Source: Myxococcales bacterium (lineage in GTDB: Bacteria > Myxococcota_A > Polyangia > Polyangiales > JADJMO01). Taken from it: a stretch of 64,000 nt of DNA. The translations under genes and the position numbers were made by a program. A model generated the notes under the pieces. That model searched no databases, was not told the origin of the DNA, and was given only the letters and a program-made list of their open reading frames with translations. Shown one piece after another: positions 43,732-54,260 of this stretch (within the stretch, counting starts at the first letter, position 1; every line of letters starts with the position of its first letter). The stretch is taken from positions 124,001-188,000 of the forward strand of contig JADJMO010000014.1 of the NCBI GenBank assembly GCA_016709545.1. The letters run 5' to 3'.

Positions 43732-46271
43732 ATGGAGGCGGAGGGTACGAGAGGCGCAGACGGTGTGTTGCCGGGGAAGACGCGCGCCGATCTCGAGTGG
43801 GATCGCCTCCTCGCTGCGCTCGCCTCCCGCTGCGACACGCCGATGGGGCGGGCGCTCGCGATCGATCTGTCCCCGGCCGAGACCGTCGTCGAGGCGCGCA
43901 CCGCGCTCGCCGAGGCCGAAGAGGCCTACCGCTCGGGGGAGCACGGCGAGCCGCTCCCCATCGCCTCGCTCACCGAGGGCCGCGCCGACGTGCGCGAGGC
44001 CCACGCCCGCGTCGCGCACGGTGGGGTGCTGGGTCCGCAGGAGCTACTCGCCCTCGCCGCGGTGCTCGGCGCCGGCCGCACGCTGCGGCGCTTCCTGCAC
44101 GCGCGCCGCGAGGCCATGCCGGCGCTGTTCGCGCGCGCCGCCACCGACCCGACCCTCGACAAGCTCGAAGACGCCATCCGCGAGTCGTTCGACGAGGCCG
44201 GCACCCTCGCCGACCACGCGAGCCCCGAGCTGCGCGCGCTGCGGGCCGAGCACGGCGCCTCGCGCGCCCGGATGATCTCCCGCATCGAGGAGCTGATGCG
44301 CCGCTACGCGCACGTGCTCCGCGACTCGTTCTGGACCGAGCGCGAGGGACGCTACGTGCTCCCGGTCCGCAACGACGCGCACGAGCGCTTCCCCGGCATC
44401 GTGCACGCCTCCTCGAGCTCGGGGGCCACGCTGTTCGTCGAGCCGCGCGTGCTCGTGCCGCTCGGCAACCGGCTCAAGGTGCTCGAGGGCGACGTGCGCC
44501 GCGAGGAGGAGCGCATCTACGCGAGCCTCACCGCGCGCGTGGCCGAGCACCTCCCGAGCGTCGGCGCCGCGATCGAGGCCGTGGCGGTGGCCGATCTGCG
44601 CGCGGCCTCGGCCCGCTTCGCGCGCGATCTACGGCTGAATTTCCCCGAGAAGCCGGACCACGCCGACGCCTCGGTGGGCGCCGCGTTCTTCGCCGATCTC
44701 CTCGGCCTCCGGCACCCCTTGCTCGCCCTCGACCACCTCGAGGGGCACGGCCCCGCCGTCGTGCCGAGCGACATCCGCGTGGCCGCGGGCCAGGCGCTGA
44801 TCGTCAGCGGCCCCAACGCCGGCGGCAAGACGGTGGCGCTCAAGGCGCTCGGGTTCGCGGCGGCGATGCTGCGCTCGGGCCTGCCGATCCCCGCCAAGGA
44901 GGGCTCGCGCCTCGGACTCGTCGAGGTGGTGCTCTCCGACGTCGGCGACGACCAGTCGCTGCAGAAGTCGCTCTCCACGTTCAGCGCCCACGTCGTCAAC
45001 CTCGCGCACCTGCTCGACGAGGCGCGTCCCGGTGCGCTCGTCCTGCTCGACGAGCTCGCGGGCGGCACCGACCCGCGCGAGGGCGAGGCGCTGGCCGCGG
45101 CGGTGCTCGACGGCCTCTGCCGGCGCGGCGCGGCGGTCGTGGCCACCACGCACTACGAGGGCCTCAAGGCGCTCGCCCTCGGCGACCCGCGCTTCGCCAA
45201 CGCGTCGGTGGGCTTCGACACCACGACCCTCATGCCCACGTTCCAGCTCGCCATCGGCGTCCCGGGCGCCTCGAGCGCGCTCGCCGTCGCGCGGCGGTTC
45301 GGCATCCCTCGCTGGTCATCGAGCGCGCCGAGGCGTATCTCGGCGGCGCGCACCGCTCGTTCGAGGACACCGTCCGCGCCCTCAACGACGAGCGCCGCGC
45401 CCTCGAGCTCGCCCGCGCCGCGGCCAAGGACGACCGCGAGAAGGCCCAGGCCCTCCGCGAGGAGCTCGAGGACGAGCTCGCCCGCGCGCGCGCCCGCGAC
45501 CGCCGCGCGATGGAGAAAGAGGCCGAGGCGCTGCTCTCCTCGCTGCGCCGCGCGCGCGACGATCTGCGCGCGGCCCAGGCCCGCCTCCGCACCAAGAAGC
45601 CCGACGCCGAGGGGCTCCGCGAGGCGGACAAACTGCTCGATTCGGTCGCGAGCAAGGTGGCGATCGGCGGCGAGCTGGCCGAGCTCGTGAGCGAGGACCG
45701 TGGGCCCGAGCGCGAGCCCACCGAGCCGCAGGGCCCGCTGCCCAAGGGCACCAAGGTGTGGCTGTCGCGCCTGCGCACGCAGGCCGAGGTGATCGAGCTC
45801 GTGTCCGACACCCAGGTGCGGGTCTCGGCGGGCGCCCTCAAGCTCACCGTGGCGCGCGCCGACCTGCGGGTGCTCGCGGCGCCGCGCGACGACGCCCGCG
45901 GCGTGCTGCGCCAGGGCCGCGCGTCGCTCCCGCGCCTGCGCTCGAGCCACGGCAACGCGAGCGCCGAGCCCGGCCGCGACTCGCTCCCCGCCTTCGAGGG
46001 CGCCGAGAGCCTCCCGGCCCTGCAGACCAGCGAGAACACCTGCGATCTGCGCGGCCTGCGGGTCGACGACGCCTGGCCCATGCTCGAGACCTTCCTCGAC
46101 CGCGCCCTCCACGACAACCAGCGGGTCGCGTTCGTGGTGCACGGCCACGGGTCGGGCGCCATCCGCGATCACGTACGGGAGCAACTGGCGAAGTCGCAGT
46201 ACGTGGCCCGCTTCCGGCCCGGCCACACCGGCGAAGGCGGCGATGGCGTGACGGTGGTGTGGCTTTCGTGA
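43732..46271 (+). CDS. mutS2: MutS2 endonuclease, frame broken at 45306-45308
   Basis: About 846 residues once a C is restored at 45306-45308. N-terminal helical region (DLEWDRLLAALASRCDTPMG), MutS lever/clamp, the ABC-type ATPase with Walker A SGPNAGGKT (about 359-367) and Walker B LVLLDELAGGTDP, the H-loop TTHYEGLK, then a coiled region and C-terminal Smr domain (CDLRGLRVDDA, VVHGHGSG). MutS2 opposes homologous recombination and, in some bacteria, splits collided ribosomes. The reading frame resumes as SLVIERAEAYLGG after the indel, so the loss is most likely a sequence error. Confidence 0.9.
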
Positions 46272-46283
46272 GATCCTGACGGG

Positions 46284-47461
46284 GTGCGCGCGCCCCTGCT
46301 CCTCCTCGCTCTGATCGCCGGCTGTGGTTCGTCTTCGGACGCCCCCACGCCGCCCAACGACGGCGGCTCCGACGCGGCCGACGCCTTCGACGCGACGCCG
46401 CCTCCCGTGAAGCAGGGCGACGCGCTCTACGAGAAGCCGGGCCCAGCACCCGTCGGCGTGGCTTCGTCCAAGGTCGAGGACACCGCGCGGGGCCGCAGCC
46501 TGCCGATCACGATCTGGTATCCCGCCAGCGAAGAGGCGCGGGCCGCCGCCGCCACCGGCGTGCCGATCGAGTCCCTCGCGGGCGACCAGAAGGACGCCTA
46601 CGCCAAGCTGCTCGTCGCCGACAAGGCGGGCTGCGCGAACCGCACCGCGCACGCCGCGGTCGACGCCGCCCGGTGCCCTCCGGCCTCCTCCCGACCCTCG
46701 TGTTCTCGCACTGCCACTCGTGCACCCGACTCTCGGTCGAGACGATGGCCGAGCGCCTCGCGAGCCACGGGTTCCTCGTCGTCGCCGTGGACCACCAGGG
46801 CAACACGCTGTGGGACGCCCTCGCCGGCAAGTCGGCCGAGCTCTCCGGCGCGTTCCTCGCCATCCGCGCCGCCGACGTGCAGTTCGTGCTCGACAAGGTG
46901 CTCGACGGCACGGCCCTCCCGAAGAGCCTCGACAAGCGCGCCGATCCGGCGAAGGTCGGCGTGTTCGGCCACAGCTTCGGCGGCGCCACCACCGGCCTCG
47001 TCCTCGCGCGCGACCCCCGCTTCCGCGCCGGCCTCGCCATCTTCGCGCCGATGGAGAACGACCTGCTGCCGCCGGCCAAGATGGCCGAGATCAAGGTGCC
47101 CGCGGGCTTCTTGCTGGCGCGCGAGGACAACAGCATCAGCGAGATCGGCAACAACATCATCCGGTCCAACTTCAAGCTCGGCGCGCCGCCCTTGTTCCTG
47201 TTCGAGATCGCCGACGCGGGCCACTGGTCGCTCGCCGACATCGACGGGATGCACACGTTCCAGGCCGGCTGCGGCGTCGCCGAGCGGCAGACCGAGCCGG
47301 GCACGCCGTTCGTGTACCTCGATCCGCCCGGCGCCCGAGCGCTCGGCGCCTCGTACGTGACCGCGTTCTTCTCGGCCACGCTGCGCGCCGACGCGGCCGC
47401 GAAGGCCTTCCTCACCGCCAAGCACCCCTCCGGCCTCGTCGACGCCAAGGCGCGCGAATGA
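46284..47461 (+). CDS. Lipid-anchored alpha/beta hydrolase, PAF-acetylhydrolase-like (frame broken at 46669-46671)
   Basis: About 392 residues after adding one C at 46669-46671. Lipobox LLALIAGC, an acidic linker to about residue 45, then a hydrolase domain: ITIWYPASEE, SHCHSCTRLSVETM, FLVVAVDHQGNT and the nucleophile elbow FGHSFGG, with the His in ADAGHWSL. The arrangement is that of plasma PAF-acetylhydrolase-like or dienelactone-hydrolase-related esterases. Start GTG at 46284. Its stop overlaps the V4R-like gene ATG (ATGA). Confidence 0.8.
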
Positions 47462-48069
47462 GGGATCCATTGCGCGAGTCGTCGACCCGCATGCCCGTCG
47501 GGCGGAGCGGCGTCCACGTGCAGGCGTCGGCCGTTCGCGCGCGCGAGGCCTACGTGCAGGCCACCCACGGGGGGCTCGCGGCCGTGCAGCGTCTCCGCTC
47601 CATGGCGACCACCGAGCTGCGGGCGCTCCTCGTCGACCCCGACGCGCGGGGCTGGGTGGACTACGAGCTCTTCGTCGAGGTGGTGGGCCTCGTCGACCGC
47701 TGCTTCGGCCGCGGCGATCTCCGCCTCGCCTGGGACGCAGGGCGGTTCGCCGCCTCGCACGACGTCGGCCTCGTGCGTTCGCTCTTCGTCCGCTCGGTCT
47801 CGCCCTCCACCATGATGTCGCTCGCGGCGAGCGTGTGGAGCCGCCACTACGACGCCGGCAAGCTGGTCGTGAAGCCGCAGGGCCGCACGGGCCTCTCGAT
47901 CGAGATCGCCGATTTTCCGGCCACGCACCGCGCCCACTGCCTGTCGGTCGGGGGCTGGCTGCTCGGGACGCTCGAGCAAGGGCCGCGCAAGGAGTCGCGC
48001 GTCGAGGAGCGTGGGTGTCGCGCGCTCGGTCAGCCCTCCTGTTCGTTCGACCTCACCTGGTCCGAGTAG
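47458..48069 (+). CDS. V4R/heme-NO-binding-like sensory protein (uncertain)
   Basis: A 203-residue protein coupled to the hydrolase by an ATGA overlap. The C-terminal part has the V4R/HNOB-like pattern: KLVVKPQGRTGLSIEIADF, LSVGGWLLGTLEQ, and a C-x-A-x-G-x-x-x-C-x-F ending (CRALGQPSCSF). The N-terminal half, with RSLFVRSVSPSTMM, resembles the 180-200 residue myxobacterial DUF2378 family. It probably binds a small ligand or carries a regulatory role; no DNA-binding domain is seen. Confidence 0.5.
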   Translation: MRDPLRESSTRMPVGRSGVHVQASAVRAREAYVQATHGGLAAVQRLRSMATTELRALLVDPDARGWVDYELFVEVVGLVDRCFGRGDLRLAWDAGRFAASHDVGLVRSLFVRSVSPSTMMSLAASVWSRHYDAGKLVVKPQGRTGLSIEIADFPATHRAHCLSVGGWLLGTLEQGPRKESRVEERGCRALGQPSCSFDLTWSE

Positions 48070-48070
48070 C

Positions 48071-49690
48071 TCACTGCACGGTGATGCGTGGCTCGTCGTT
48101 GAAGTCGCCGCGCAGGGTGACGGTGCCCGACGGGGGCAACGTGACCTTGCGCTCGAACGACTCGCCGAGCCCACGCGGCCGGAAGACGACCCGGTGCTCA
48201 CCCGCGGTGGTCGGGTAGGTCTTGGGCGTCTCGCCGATCGCCTTGCCGTCGATCTCGATCCTGGCGGGTGGGCTCGAGAGCAGCACCAGCGTGCCTTGCG
48301 CGACACTCGCGGTCGTCGACGACTTGGTCGAGGGAGGCGGAGGGCTCGTCGACGGCGGAACGACCGTCGACGAGACGCTCGTCGCGCCGACCTCGCTCGT
48401 CGCGGGCGGAACGGCCGCGTCGGTCGGGCTCGTCCTGGGCGGATCGCGCCGCAAGAAGAGCACGCCGAAGACCACCACCGCGACGAGGCCCAGCGCCACG
48501 AGCACCCGGGGCGCGCCGCTCGAGGGCGCGGTCGAAGTCACGGCCTCGGGCTCGATCCGCCGCGTGGACGGGGCAGGGGGAGCCACCTTTTCGCCACTCG
48601 GTCGCTCCGACGGCGGTTCGCTGGCCGTGGGCTCGTCGAGCCTCCGCGTGCCCTCCGCAGCGACGGGCCGTGTACCCTCGCTCTCGGGTTCGGCCCAAGC
48701 GCGAGGCTCGCCGCGCGTCGCGAAGGTGCGCGTGCGCTCGGCGAAGGGAGTCGGGCGCATCGTGTACGGCACCACGGCGGCACGAGGGCCCGAGCGCCCG
48801 GCCTCTCGCGCCAGCAGGGCGCGCGCGACGCGCTTGCCGAGCCGCACCGCCACGTCGTCGTGATCGGCGCCGCGTTCACCGAGGAACTGCCGCAGCACGC
48901 GCGCCACGTCGTCCGCGTGCTGGGGCCGGCTCGTGGGCTCGCGGGCCAGCAGGGTCAGCACCAGATCGTCGACCGGCGCGAGCGCCGCGACGTCGAGCGA
49001 GGGGCGCGCAGGCTCGCCCTCGAGCAACGCCGTGCGCGCCGCGTGGGCGTCGGCGCGACGGTAGGGCGCGTGACCGGTCCACGCCTCGACCAGCACGGTG
49101 CCGAGCGCGAACAGATCGGTGGACGGCCCGAGCTTGCCGCCCTCCATCTGCTCGAGCGGCATGTACCCGGGGGTGCCGAAGATCTCCTCCTTGGCGCGTG
49201 GATCGTGCACCGGCGCCGCGATCCCGAAATCGAGCAGTTTCACCGCGCCATCCTCGTCGAGCATCACGTTGCCGGGCGTGACGTCGCGGTGCAGGACGCC
49301 GCGCTTGTGCGCGTGGTGCAGCGCGCGCGCGAGCTCGAGGCCGAGGTAGGCGCCCTCGTCGGGGTCGAGCTTGCCGCCCTCGCCGAGGAGCTCGGTGAGC
49401 GTGGCGCCCCGCACGAGCTCCATCGCCATGTAGAGCACGCCGGCCTCGACGCCGAGCTCGAAGACCGACACGATGTTGGGGTGGGTGAGTCGGACACACG
49501 TCTTGGCCTCGTCGACGAACCGACGAACGAAGCCCTCGTCCTCGCTGAGCTCCGGGAGGATCAGCTTGACGACGAGCTCCTTCTCGAACCCCTCGGCGCC
49601 CGGCAGCCCCGCCAGGAACACCTCGGCCATCCCGCCGCGCGCGAGCTTGCGCTTCAGGATGAACTTACCGAAGCGCGCCGGAAGGTCCAC
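48071..49690 (-). CDS. Ser/Thr protein kinase with transmembrane helix and PEGA domain
   Basis: A 539-residue kinase starting at GTG 49690. The N-terminal kinase domain (about 5-275) shows LARGGMAEVFLAG, ELVVKLIL (ATP Lys), HRDVTPGNVML, DFGIA and GTPGYMPLEQM. A Pro/Glu-rich juxtamembrane region follows, then a helix (VLVALGLVAVVVFGVLFL, about 405-422), a Ser/Thr/Pro stretch, and a C-terminal PEGA domain (GTLVLLSSPPARIEIDGK, about 455-525) outside the membrane. PEGA domains are thought to hold or sense cell-wall material. It is convergent with the V4R-like gene. Confidence 0.88.
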   Translation of the reverse strand: MDLPARFGKFILKRKLARGGMAEVFLAGLPGAEGFEKELVVKLILPELSEDEGFVRRFVDEAKTCVRLTHPNIVSVFELGVEAGVLYMAMELVRGATLTELLGEGGKLDPDEGAYLGLELARALHHAHKRGVLHRDVTPGNVMLDEDGAVKLLDFGIAAPVHDPRAKEEIFGTPGYMPLEQMEGGKLGPSTDLFALGTVLVEAWTGHAPYRRADAHAARTALLEGEPARPSLDVAALAPVDDLVLTLLAREPTSRPQHADDVARVLRQFLGERGADHDDVAVRLGKRVARALLAREAGRSGPRAAVVPYTMRPTPFAERTRTFATRGEPRAWAEPESEGTRPVAAEGTRRLDEPTASEPPSERPSGEKVAPPAPSTRRIEPEAVTSTAPSSGAPRVLVALGLVAVVVFGVLFLRRDPPRTSPTDAAVPPATSEVGATSVSSTVVPPSTSPPPPSTKSSTTASVAQGTLVLLSSPPARIEIDGKAIGETPKTYPTTAGEHRVVFRPRGLGESFERKVTLPPSGTVTLRGDFNDEPRITVQ

Positions 49691-49750
49691 GAAGGGCAGG
49701 CTAGTACCACGGGCCGACGGCGAGCCACATCTCGGCCGCTCCTCGCCACG

Positions 49751-51448
49751 ATGGGCTGCCTGCTCGGCGCGTGCTCCGCCAGTGACGGCGCGGTGCTGCG
49801 GGTGCGCGCGACCCTGTTGCCCGAATGCGCCGCGACGGGGGTCACGCTCGTGCAGCTCGAGGCCCTGGACGACGCCACGCCCCGACCGGCGTCGTTCGTG
49901 GAGGTACGACCCGACGTGGGCCAGGACCTCCCCGATCTCCCCGCCGCGGCGGCGCTGTTCCTCGCGCGCGCGCGCAGCAGCGACGGCGAGATCCGCGCCC
50001 ATGGTCTCCTCGCCCGCGCCGGCGACGAGGCGATTGGGGCGCTCTTCCCGATCGACCGGGTGTGCGGCCTCTCGGCCGAGTCGGGTGGTGTCAACACGTT
50101 CGTGCCTCCGCTCGGTGCGGTCGTCGCGGGCTCGCTCCGCCAGACGCTCGTGGCCGGTGGCGTCACCCCCGACGGAGTCGCGCGCGCCGACTTGCTCGTC
50201 CTCGACGGGGTCCGTGGCGAGGTGTTCCGGCTCGGCATGCGGCGCCGCAGGAGCAGCCCCGCCGTGGCGTTCGTCGGCGAGCGCGCGATCGTCGCCGGAG
50301 GTGAGGCCGACGGCACGGTCTGGGAGGACGCCGAGATCGTCGACCTCGCGCCGCGTCCGCCCGCCATGACCGACGCGCTCGCCCTCTCGGAGCCCCGTAG
50401 CCACGCGACCGCCGTGGTGCTCGGCGGCGGCGGGGTCCTGCTGGTCGGAGGCGGACGCGGCACCACTCTCTCACGCGCGCTCGAGGTGATCGATCCGGGC
50501 CTGCGCACGACGACCACGCTCGACCTCGCGTCGCTGTCGCGAGGGCGACTCGACCCCGTGGTCCTTCGCCTCGCCACCGGCGAGCTGGTCGTCGCTGGCG
50601 GCACCGACGCCGCCGGCGCCCCGGTCCCCGACCTGGAGCTCCTCTCCGCCGACGCGCGCACGAGCACCAGGCTCGACGCCGCGGCCACCACCTGGATCAC
50701 CGGGTACGCGCTCCCGTCCGGCGCTGCGCTGCTCGTGCGCGGAGAGCCCCTCGCCAAGCAGTGGCAGGCCGCGCTCCTGCGCGCCGACGGGAGCCTCGAG
50801 GCCCTCGCGCCCGTCGACGCGGGCCCGAGCCGCCCCGTCCTCGTCGCGGCCACCGACGGGGCACCGTTCCTCTGGGACGGCGCGCTGCGCCGCTACGATC
50901 CGTGGGCCGGTCGGTTCGTCGCCACCACGATCGCCTCGAGCGCGAGTCCGCTGCCGCTCGGGCAGGGGGCGTTGGCCTTCGCCTCCCCCACCGGGCTCAC
51001 CGCGCTGCGCTTCGACCTGCGCCACCGTTTGGCGAGCGACGAGACCCTCGGCCTCGGCTCGACGCAGCACCTCGTCCCCGATCCGCTCACCGTGCTGTCG
51101 AACCGCACGGGCCTCGTGTTGCCCGGTCGAGCGCGGGTCGCGGTGGCCGACACGGACTACGGCACGCTCCACCTGCGCGTCGCGGTCGGTGGGTTTCGCG
51201 AGCTCCCCGCGATCGAGCTGCGCACCCCGCTCGGCGTGCTCGTCGCGCGCATCGCCGAGGACGGCGCGTGTCGCTACCCCACGGCCGAGGGCGACGCGCT
51301 CGACGTCGATCGCGCCACGGATGGATCGCTCACGCTCCGCATCGGCACCGCAGAGGCGCGCTGCGCAGCGCCGGCCGGCCGTGTGCTCGTGACCCTGGTC
51401 GCGCAGGGACGCGACGCCGTCGTCCGTGGCTTCACGCTGCGCCGATAG
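49751..51448 (+). CDS. Kelch-like propeller lipoprotein
   Basis: About 565 residues from the ATG at 49751. The apparent signal peptide is short (MGCLLGAC); in the same frame upstream lies a basic stretch and LLAT that would make a better signal, so the true start may be earlier or lost to an indel. The body has repeated Kelch-like glycine pairs (AIVAGGEADGTVWEDAEI, VLLVGGGRGT, LVVAGGTDAAGAPV). C-terminal strands around VLVARIAEDGACRY look like a beta-sandwich. Probably a surface binding protein. It is divergent from the PEGA-kinase. Confidence 0.75.
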   Translation: MGCLLGACSASDGAVLRVRATLLPECAATGVTLVQLEALDDATPRPASFVEVRPDVGQDLPDLPAAAALFLARARSSDGEIRAHGLLARAGDEAIGALFPIDRVCGLSAESGGVNTFVPPLGAVVAGSLRQTLVAGGVTPDGVARADLLVLDGVRGEVFRLGMRRRRSSPAVAFVGERAIVAGGEADGTVWEDAEIVDLAPRPPAMTDALALSEPRSHATAVVLGGGGVLLVGGGRGTTLSRALEVIDPGLRTTTTLDLASLSRGRLDPVVLRLATGELVVAGGTDAAGAPVPDLELLSADARTSTRLDAAATTWITGYALPSGAALLVRGEPLAKQWQAALLRADGSLEALAPVDAGPSRPVLVAATDGAPFLWDGALRRYDPWAGRFVATTIASSASPLPLGQGALAFASPTGLTALRFDLRHRLASDETLGLGSTQHLVPDPLTVLSNRTGLVLPGRARVAVADTDYGTLHLRVAVGGFRELPAIELRTPLGVLVARIAEDGACRYPTAEGDALDVDRATDGSLTLRIGTAEARCAAPAGRVLVTLVAQGRDAVVRGFTLRR

Positions 51449-51463
51449 CGTCGCAGCGGCGGC

Positions 51464-52081
51464 TCAGAACACGCGCTCTTCGACGTAGATCGTGTCGCCC
51501 GCCTGGAGCGGGATGTCGTTCAACCGGCCTTCGGTGATCGCCGCCACCGAGACCACGGCGCGCAGGATCTTGTTGGACGAGACCTTGCGGTTGATGGTCA
51601 CGCGGTCGCGATCGGCGAGCGAGGTGAAGCCGCCCGCGAGCGAGATGCCCTGCACGAGGGTGATGCCCGCGGTCATGGGGAACTGCCCCGGCTTCTGCAC
51701 CTGGCCGAACACGGCGACCTTCTTCGAGTTGACCTCCTTGACGAGGATCGACACCGAAGGGTTCTTGAGGATCTTCTTCTCCTGGAGCTGCGTGGTGATC
51801 AGGTCCTGGACCTGCTGCGGCTCCTTGCCCTCGACCTGCAGCGTGCCGATGAGCGGGAAGTTGATGGTGCCGTTGGGCGCCACGCGATAGGCCTTGGACA
51901 TGGCCGGCTCGTCGTAGACGGTCACCTCGAACACGTCGTCCGGGCCCAGCGAGGCCGACTCGATGGGCGGGGGCAGCTTCGGGGCGCGGGCGGGGGGCGA
52001 GGCGCACCCCACCATGAGCGCGGCCGCCGCGACGGCAGCGAGAAAACGACCGACCAACCGTCCAGAACTGCGTGTGACCAT
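51464..52081 (-). CDS. Outer-membrane polysaccharide export (OPX/Wza-like) protein, short form
   Basis: A 205-residue lipoprotein (lipobox ALMVGC, Cys26). After a Pro-rich spacer comes the Poly_export domain (LGPDDVFEVTVYDEPAMSKAY, VAPNGTINFPLIG, about 44-125) and one SLBB domain (VAVFGQVQKPGQFPM, about 127-195). It lacks the C-terminal amphipathic helix that makes the Wza barrel, so it would need a separate outer-membrane pore. AGAGG upstream of the ATG at 52081 sets the start; the next gene upstream is a beta-barrel. Confidence 0.87.
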   Translation of the reverse strand: MVTRSSGRLVGRFLAAVAAAALMVGCASPPARAPKLPPPIESASLGPDDVFEVTVYDEPAMSKAYRVAPNGTINFPLIGTLQVEGKEPQQVQDLITTQLQEKKILKNPSVSILVKEVNSKKVAVFGQVQKPGQFPMTAGITLVQGISLAGGFTSLADRDRVTINRKVSSNKILRAVVSVAAITEGRLNDIPLQAGDTIYVEERVF

Positions 52082-52154
52082 CGACCGGCTACCTCTACAA
52101 CTTGGTCGCGTCACCGTGCTCCGCCGTTCAGGGAATTCGTCGTCAGGGAATCGC

Positions 52155-53519
52155 TCAGAAGAAGACGCGGACGCCGGCGAGGCCCATGAAGCGGTTGTAG
52201 TCGATGTTCGTCAGCGTGCTGGAAGCAGCGCCAGTGCCCCGGACCTGCGTGCTGGAGATCTCGCCCAGGTAGCTGAGCGAGACGTTGAACCCGAGCCAGT
52301 CCTTGACGCGGTATTCGGCGAAGAGGTTCGCGTCCACGCGGCCGTTGGTGAAGGCCCCTGTGGTGGCGGCGCCGGTGTCTCGATCGTGGACGGTGGGGTA
52401 GCGGACGGCGGCGGCGCCGACGTCGAAGCCCAGGTAGAACGACTGCGCGAACAGCGCCGACAGCGAGATGTAGCCGCGGTTGCGCTCGAAGTAGTTGCCG
52501 AGGTAGGAGTTGGCGAAATCGCGCGTGAAGCCGAACGCGATCGACGACATGGAGCTCGACTGCGTGCCCGCCTCGGGCGCGGCGCCCGTGAGGAAGTAGC
52601 GCAGCTCGATCTGGCCGATGACGGAGTCGAAGTCGCCCTGCTTCTCGTAGAAGCTCGCTCCCCAGCCGACCATGGCCAGCAGCGACAACCGATCGGTGAC
52701 GAGACCGGCGAGACCGACGCGCGTGCGCACCGGCGTGGAGTTCGCGAGGCCGTTGGTCTTGTTCGTGTAGTTCTGGAAGCCGAGGCTGCCGTCGTACACG
52801 AGGGCAGTGCGCGGCAAGAAGCGCCAACGACCGCGGGTGTAGACCGTGTGGATGGTGTTGTTCAGATTCTGCTGACCCGCGCCGTTGTCCTCGAAGTAGG
52901 TCATTCCGAGGGAGTAACCGAGGCGCCAGTCGAACAGCCCACCCGTCTTGGTGTAGACGAGCTCGGCGCGCGCGGTGTTCTCGATGCGGTTGAGGCCGTT
53001 GACGACGGAGTTGTCGAGGGACGGCGCCGCGCTGCGCGTGAAGTTGTCGAAGATGTTGAAGCCCCAGGGGCGACCCGGGGCGATGAGCAACGCGACGTCG
53101 CCGTTGATGCCGAACTGGTTGCTGCGATCGAGCTTGCCGACGTCGGTGTTGGTGAGGAACTGCTGGAAGATGAACGCGGCGCCGGCGCTGAACGCGACCT
53201 TGGGCGGCGGGGTCTCGCTGCCATCGGGGCGGCGCTGGACGCCGAGCGTGGTGACGGAGAACGAAGGGGTGAGCCGGAGCAGCACCGTGTCGATCACGGG
53301 CCGGACGTTGGCGTTCTTGGTCGAGCGGTTGAAGAAGTTGGAGTCGTAGCCGACCTCGGCAGCCACACCGGGGTGCAGCTCGAGGTCACCACTACGGATA
53401 CCGGCACCTTGCGTACCACTGCGGTCCCGGAGCCAGAGCTGCGCCTGAGCGTCAGCCGTGACTGCGAGCAACGCCGTGGAGGCGGCAACGGTGGAGAAGG
53501 CTACGAGAAGACGTTTCAT
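52155..53519 (-). CDS. Outer-membrane beta-barrel protein, probable OPX partner
   Basis: A 454-residue protein with a signal peptide (cleavage about ADAQA-Q). It has many alternating amphipathic strands with aromatic girdles, a typical GVAAEVGYDSNFF first strand and a C-terminal Phe (RVFF). From about residue 230 onward strand-turn repeats are clear. No catalytic motif. Adjacent short OPX genes elsewhere in myxobacteria pair with barrels of this size, from memory (EpsX-like), and this barrel is likely the pore the truncated OPX protein lacks. One transcript with the OPX gene. Confidence 0.78.
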   Translation of the reverse strand: MKRLLVAFSTVAASTALLAVTADAQAQLWLRDRSGTQGAGIRSGDLELHPGVAAEVGYDSNFFNRSTKNANVRPVIDTVLLRLTPSFSVTTLGVQRRPDGSETPPPKVAFSAGAAFIFQQFLTNTDVGKLDRSNQFGINGDVALLIAPGRPWGFNIFDNFTRSAAPSLDNSVVNGLNRIENTARAELVYTKTGGLFDWRLGYSLGMTYFEDNGAGQQNLNNTIHTVYTRGRWRFLPRTALVYDGSLGFQNYTNKTNGLANSTPVRTRVGLAGLVTDRLSLLAMVGWGASFYEKQGDFDSVIGQIELRYFLTGAAPEAGTQSSSMSSIAFGFTRDFANSYLGNYFERNRGYISLSALFAQSFYLGFDVGAAAVRYPTVHDRDTGAATTGAFTNGRVDANLFAEYRVKDWLGFNVSLSYLGEISSTQVRGTGAASSTLTNIDYNRFMGLAGVRVFF

Positions 53520-53630
53520 GACTCCGCTCGGTCAGCGCTCGCAGCGCCCCCGCCCACTTCTAACCCACAGCGACTGCGCACATATCGCCCCGCGCCAGCG
53601 ACATGGCTGCGGAACTCACCCCACCCCGAC

Positions 53631-54188
53631 CTACTTCACCGGGCTAGCAGGGGGGATGACTACCACAACTCCGGGGTCGATCCAACCCGTCGTCCCGCCC
53701 GGGTCGACCGGCGCGATGTTCGGGTCGATCGTGGTGGAGGTCTTGGTCTCCCCCGGGAACCCGATCTCCTCACCGATGCACTGGTTCGCCTCGGCGTCGA
53801 GCTGCTCGGAGCGCTGACGGAGCGTGGTGAGCATCGTGAACTCGTGGTTCGCGAGATCCTTGTTGCCCGCGGCCTGCGCCGTCTTGAGCGATGCCGCACG
53901 CTTCTTGGAGCTGTCGAGGCTGATCTCGATCTGGGCGAGCTTGTCCTGCAGGCAGGTGAGCTTGACGATGTCCTTCGGGCTGTTCTTCCGCGCGTCGTCG
54001 AGGAGGTGACGGACACGGTTGGCAGCGGTCTGGATCTTGGCCACCGAGCCATCGGCCGCGGAGACCTGATCGGCGGGCGTCACTGCCGTACCAGCCTTGA
54101 CGTCCGGTCCGGTCTGCGCGGCTGCGCTACCGAACACGAATGCTGCGAGCGCCGGAACCGCAACGAGCCACCAAGAACGTCGAGCCAT
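53631..54188 (-). CDS. Small periplasmic protein with a coiled coil
   Basis: A 185-residue protein. The signal peptide is AAFVFGSAAAQ. Residues about 45-130 are a helical coiled coil (KIQTAANRVRHLLDDARK, EISLDSSKKRAASLKTAQ) with two cysteines (TCLQ, QCIGEE) that could pair. The C-terminal tail is Pro/Gly-rich (PNIAPVDPGGTTGW). No family is recognised. It is the first gene of the three-gene export set (54188 to 51464), 111 bp ahead of the barrel gene. Confidence 0.65.
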   Translation of the reverse strand: MARRSWWLVAVPALAAFVFGSAAAQTGPDVKAGTAVTPADQVSAADGSVAKIQTAANRVRHLLDDARKNSPKDIVKLTCLQDKLAQIEISLDSSKKRAASLKTAQAAGNKDLANHEFTMLTTLRQRSEQLDAEANQCIGEEIGFPGETKTSTTIDPNIAPVDPGGTTGWIDPGVVVVIPPASPVK

Positions 54189-54260
54189 GAAGCCTCCCTA
54201 ATCGACTGAGGAGCGTATCTGTATGCCCAGCCGTGTCAACGACAACCACCCGCCAGAAAG

